The position numbers and the translations under genes are program-made. From Odontesthes bonariensis (lineage: Eukaryota; Chordata; Actinopteri; Atheriniformes; Atherinopsidae): a DNA stretch of 64,000 nt. Numbering within the stretch: the stretch's first letter is position 1; the number at the start of each line of letters is the position of its first letter. Of the stretch, positions 48,489-64,000 are shown one piece after another. The notes beneath the pieces are model-generated. The model ran no database searches, had not been told where the DNA came from, and saw nothing but the letters and a program-made list of their open reading frames with translations. The DNA lies in contig NC_134523.1 in assembly GCF_027942865.1 (NCBI RefSeq), positions 579,116 through 643,115 of the forward strand. Reading direction: 5' to 3'.

Positions 48489-50873
48489 CCATCCATCCGT
48501 CCATCCATCCATCCAACCGTCCATCCATCCGTCCATCCATCCATCTAAACATCCATCCAAACATCTATCCATCCATCCATCCGTCCATCCATCTAAACAT
48601 CCGTCCATCCAAACATCCATCCATCCATCCAAACATCCATCCAAACATCTATCCATCCATCCATCCGTCCATCCATCTAAACATCTAAACATCCATCCGT
48701 CCATCCATCCATCTATCCAAACATCCATCCAAAAATCTAAACATCCATCCATCCATCCATCCATACATCTAAACATCCATCCGTCCATCCATCCAACCGT
48801 CCATCCATCCGTCCATCCATCCAACCGTCCATCCATCCGTCCAAACATCCATCCAAACATCTAAACATCCATCCATCCAACCGTCCATCCATCCATCCAA
48901 ACATCCATCCATCCAAACATCCATCCATCCATCCATCCATACATCTAAACATCCATCCGTCCATCCATCCGTCCATCCATCCATCCATCCATCCATCTAA
49001 ACATCCAAACATCCATCCAAACATCTAAACATCCATCCATCCATCCAAACATCTATCCATCTATCCAAACATCCATCCAAACATCTAAACATCCATCCAT
49101 CCAAACATCCATCTAAACATCCAAACATCCATCCAAACATCTAAACATCCATCCATCCATCCATCCATCTATCCAAACATCCATCTAAACATCCATCCAT
49201 CCATACATCTAAACATCCATCCGTCCATCCATCCAACCGTCCATCCATCCATCTATCCAAACATCCATCCAAACATCTAAACATCCATCCATCCAAACAT
49301 CCATCTAAACATCCATCCGTCCATCCATCCAACCGTCCATCCATCCATCTATCCATCCATCCATCCATCTAAACATCCAAACATCCATCCAAACATCTAA
49401 ACATCTATCCATCCATCCATCCAAACATCTATCCATCCATCCAAACATCTATCCATCTATCCATCCATCCATCCAAACATCTAAACATCCATCCATCCAA
49501 ACATCCATCTAAACATCCATCCATCCATCCATCCATCCATCCAAACATCTATCCATCTATCCATCTATCCATCCATCCATCCATCCATCCAAACATCTAT
49601 CCATCTATCCATCCATCCATCCAAACATCTAAACATCCATCCATCCAAACATCCATCCAACCGTCCATCCATCCATCTATCCATCCATCCATCCATCTAA
49701 ACATCCAAACATCCATCCAAACATCTAAACATCTATCCATCCATCCATCCATCCAAACATCTATCCATCTATCCATCCATCCATCCATCCAAACATCTAA
49801 ACATCCATCCATCCATCCATCCAAACATCCATCCATCTAAACATCTAAACATCCATCCATCCATCTAAACATCCAAACATCTAAACATCCATCCATCCAT
49901 CCAAACATCTATCCATCTATCCATCCATCCATCCAAACATCCAAACATCCATCCATCCAAACATCCAAACATCCATCCATCCATCTAAACATCCAAACAT
50001 CTAAACATCCATCCATCCATCCAAACATCTATCCATCTATCCATCCATCCATCCAAACATCTAAACATCCAAACATCTAAACATCCATCCATCCATCCAA
50101 ACATCTATCCATCTATCCATCCATCCATCCAAACATCTAAACATCCATCCATCCATCCATCCATCCATCCATCTAAACATCCATCCATCCATACATCTAA
50201 ACATCCATCCATCCATCCATCCAACTAAACATCCATCCATCCATCCAAACATCTAAACATCCATCCATCCAACTAAACATCCATCCATCTAAACATCCAT
50301 CCATCCATCCAAACATCCATCCATCTAAACATCCATCCATCCATCCATCCATCTAAACATCCACCCATCCATCCATCCATCCATCCATCCAAACATCCAT
50401 CCATCCATCTAAACATCCATCCATCCATCTAAACATCTAAATATCCATCCATCTAAACATCCATCCTTCCATCTAAACATCCATCCATCCATCTAAACAT
50501 CCATCCATCCTTCCATCTAAACATCCATCCTTCCATCTAAACATCTAAACATCCATCCATCTAAACATCCATCCATCCAAACATCCATCCATCCATCCAT
50601 CTAAACATCCATCCTTCCATCTAAACATCTAAACATCCATCCATCCATCCATCTAAACATCCATCCTTCCATCTAAACATCTAAACATCCATCCTTCCAT
50701 CTAAACATCTAAACATCCATCCATCCAAACATCCATCCATCCATCCAAACATCCATCCTTCCATCTAAACATCTAAACATCCATCCATCCAAACATCCAT
50801 CCATCCATCCAAACATCCATCCATCCATCCAAACATCCATCTAAACATCTAAACATCCATCCATCCATCCACC
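48489..50873. repeat. CATC / CATCTAAA microsatellite-like array, 2.4 kb
   Basis: Tetranucleotide blocks (CATC)n separated by CAAACATC, TAAACATC, CGTC and TATC blocks, all multiples of 4. Longer combinations recur (for example 49850-49925 and 49980-50045). The many open frames ([16 protein letters not shown]) are artefacts. Confidence 0.97.
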
Positions 50874-50894
50874 CTTGGCATAAATTAACTTTTA

Positions 50895-50970
50895 TTCTTC
50901 ATTTTAGTGGCCTTCATCTTTATCATTTATTTGACCGTTTATCCATCTCTGTATATATTTGTATATATTT
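50895..50970. repeat. Repeat copy flanking psmb2 3' exons (other copy 53685-53760)
   Basis: AACTTTTATTCTTCATTT, ATTTGACCGTTTATCCATCT and CTGTATATATTT occur here and again at about 53687-53752, in the same orientation, 2.8 kb apart. The second copy lacks a 25-base piece. The family is unknown. Confidence 0.6.
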
Positions 50971-51159
50971 TGGATTAGGGCAGTTTCAGTTCTCCATAAA
51001 AATAAAGCGTGCACGTGTATGACGCACACGTGCACGGCAGAGTGGAGCGCACATTACCCACATGGCCTCTGACTGAGCACACAGCCAGCAGGCTGCTGTC
51101 TGTCTCCGAGGACGCTGAGGAGGAGGAAGCACCGCGAGGAAGACGAGCTGGTGTCACTT

Positions 51160-51165
51160 TTTATT
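51160..51165 (-). promoter_or_regulatory. psmb2: psmb2 polyadenylation signal (AATAAA on minus strand)
   Basis: TTTATT on the plus strand is AATAAA on the minus strand, 66 bases after the psmb2 stop codon. It implies a very short 3' UTR, as is usual for proteasome subunit genes. Confidence 0.7.
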
Positions 51166-51230
51166 GGAACAAAGGGAGCAGAAGGTCAGAGGTACAAAAA
51201 CAGAGCTGAAGGTTGGCGTTCGCTGAGCCG

Positions 51231-63316
<12,086 letters not shown>

Positions 63317-63720
63317 TTAACAACGTGTTCAGAACCTTCAAATTACAGCGGCATACCTCATGTACAGAATCAATAAAACAAGATAAATCAGAAACACTCT
63401 GGATCTGCTGTACAAACTGATCAACAGCAACAATATGAGATGTTAATCAGGCTGAAAAAAAGGTTTAATCAGCAGCGAATGAGAGCATTTCAAAGGAAAT
63501 ATGCAAGTTTCATTGTAAATCTAACCAAAAGGATGAAAATACCATAGACACATATTCAACAGACCTTAAAAATCACCAAGGCTTGTTTTCACGTGGGTAA
63601 GAAACACTGTTTTGGTTCTGTTTGGAGTTATATTTTAATGGAAATGGACAGAAAAATATACCACGTATTCTATAACCTGTAGTCACAGCGTTAATGACCT
63701 GAAGATGATTTGTGCACCAT

Positions 63721-63821
63721 ATTTAATTAATTAAGTATGTGAATACTTTTTTACTCATAAAAGAAAGAAAAAAAAACTCTCCTAGCTGCAAAGTCACCAC
63801 TGACATGAGATGATGGACAGT
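63721..63821. repeat. Inverted repeat arm 2, in psmb2 intron 1
   Basis: Reverse complement of arm 1 (62798-62891). It lies 432 bases upstream of psmb2 exon 2 in the direction of transcription. Exons 2 and 3 are thus enclosed between the arms. Confidence 0.9.
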
Positions 63822-63826
63822 ATTTA

Positions 63827-63990
63827 GAGATAGATAGATAAGTACTTTATTCATCCCAATTTGGGAAATTGTTGTGTTGCAGCAGCATACAGTAAAAGAT
63901 ATGTAAACAATTAAGTAAAAACAAGCAAATAGAATAAAATAAATATAAAATAAAATAAAAATAGTAAATAAACATTAGCTATATAATAAA
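63827..63990 (-). mobile_element. GATA-tailed retroposon fragment
   Basis: AGATAGATAGATAAGTACTTTATTCATCCCAATTTGG (in part) is the tail of a LINE-like element read from the minus strand, as at 36030-36075. The A-rich text that follows (AATAAAATAAATATAAAAT) runs to the window edge. Confidence 0.55.
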
Positions 63991-64000
63991 ATAGAGAATA

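Noticed and set aside
48417..50873. Many 60-147-codon frames of WMDG / HPSI repeats
   Set aside because: Produced by the CATC-based array; 12 bases (three tetranucleotides) make a 4-residue repeat without stops on either strand.

Overview
The window is nuclear DNA from a vertebrate, almost certainly a ray-finned (teleost) fish. The genes are split by GT-AG introns. Many short non-autonomous DNA transposons and LINE tails of fish type are present, and very large tandem arrays fill the introns. Three genes occur in the order ncdn (+), tfap2e (+), psmb2 (-). This matches the NCDN-TFAP2E-PSMB2 block on human chromosome 1 and supports all three identifications.

Region by region: 300-11250 is neurochondrin (ncdn). 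It has a non-coding first exon near 437 and seven coding exons (1153-10579) whose phases close exactly to a 779-residue protein. Its introns hold a TTAA-flanked MITE, a LINE tail, two arrays of one 21-bp minisatellite and a MITE with a satellite-like interior. A 15-bp repeat begins at its stop codon. 11250-14800 is intergenic, with a LINE tail, a broken Tc1-like transposase and a 124-bp tandem repeat. 14800-42948 is transcription factor AP-2 epsilon (tfap2e). Seven coding exons give 425 residues, and there is a possible second first exon (MLWK type). Its 15.3-kb third intron is mostly successive tandem arrays with periods of 15, 4, 10, 15 and 13 bp. Its fifth intron holds a nested hAT insertion and a 2.6-kb expanded MITE. 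42949-51150 is intergenic, with a TTAA MITE, a minisatellite, an L1-like remnant and a 2.4-kb CATC-rich array. 51160-63288 is the proteasome subunit beta type-2 gene (psmb2) on the minus strand. Exons 2-6 are present; exon 1, with the start codon, lies beyond the right edge.

The genes are unrelated in function: a neuronal cytoplasmic leucine-rich protein, an AP-2 transcription factor and a 20S proteasome beta subunit. They are neighbours by conserved synteny and do not form an operon. The main biology beyond the genes is repeat formation. Two different DNA-transposon families carry one-sided expansions of their subterminal sequence, and one of these has produced kilobase arrays in introns of both ncdn and tfap2e. 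A pair of near-identical inverted arms brackets psmb2 exons 2-3 and could favour back-splicing. Almost all long open frames outside the exons listed are by-products of tandem repeats whose period is a multiple of 3 or which lack stop codons.
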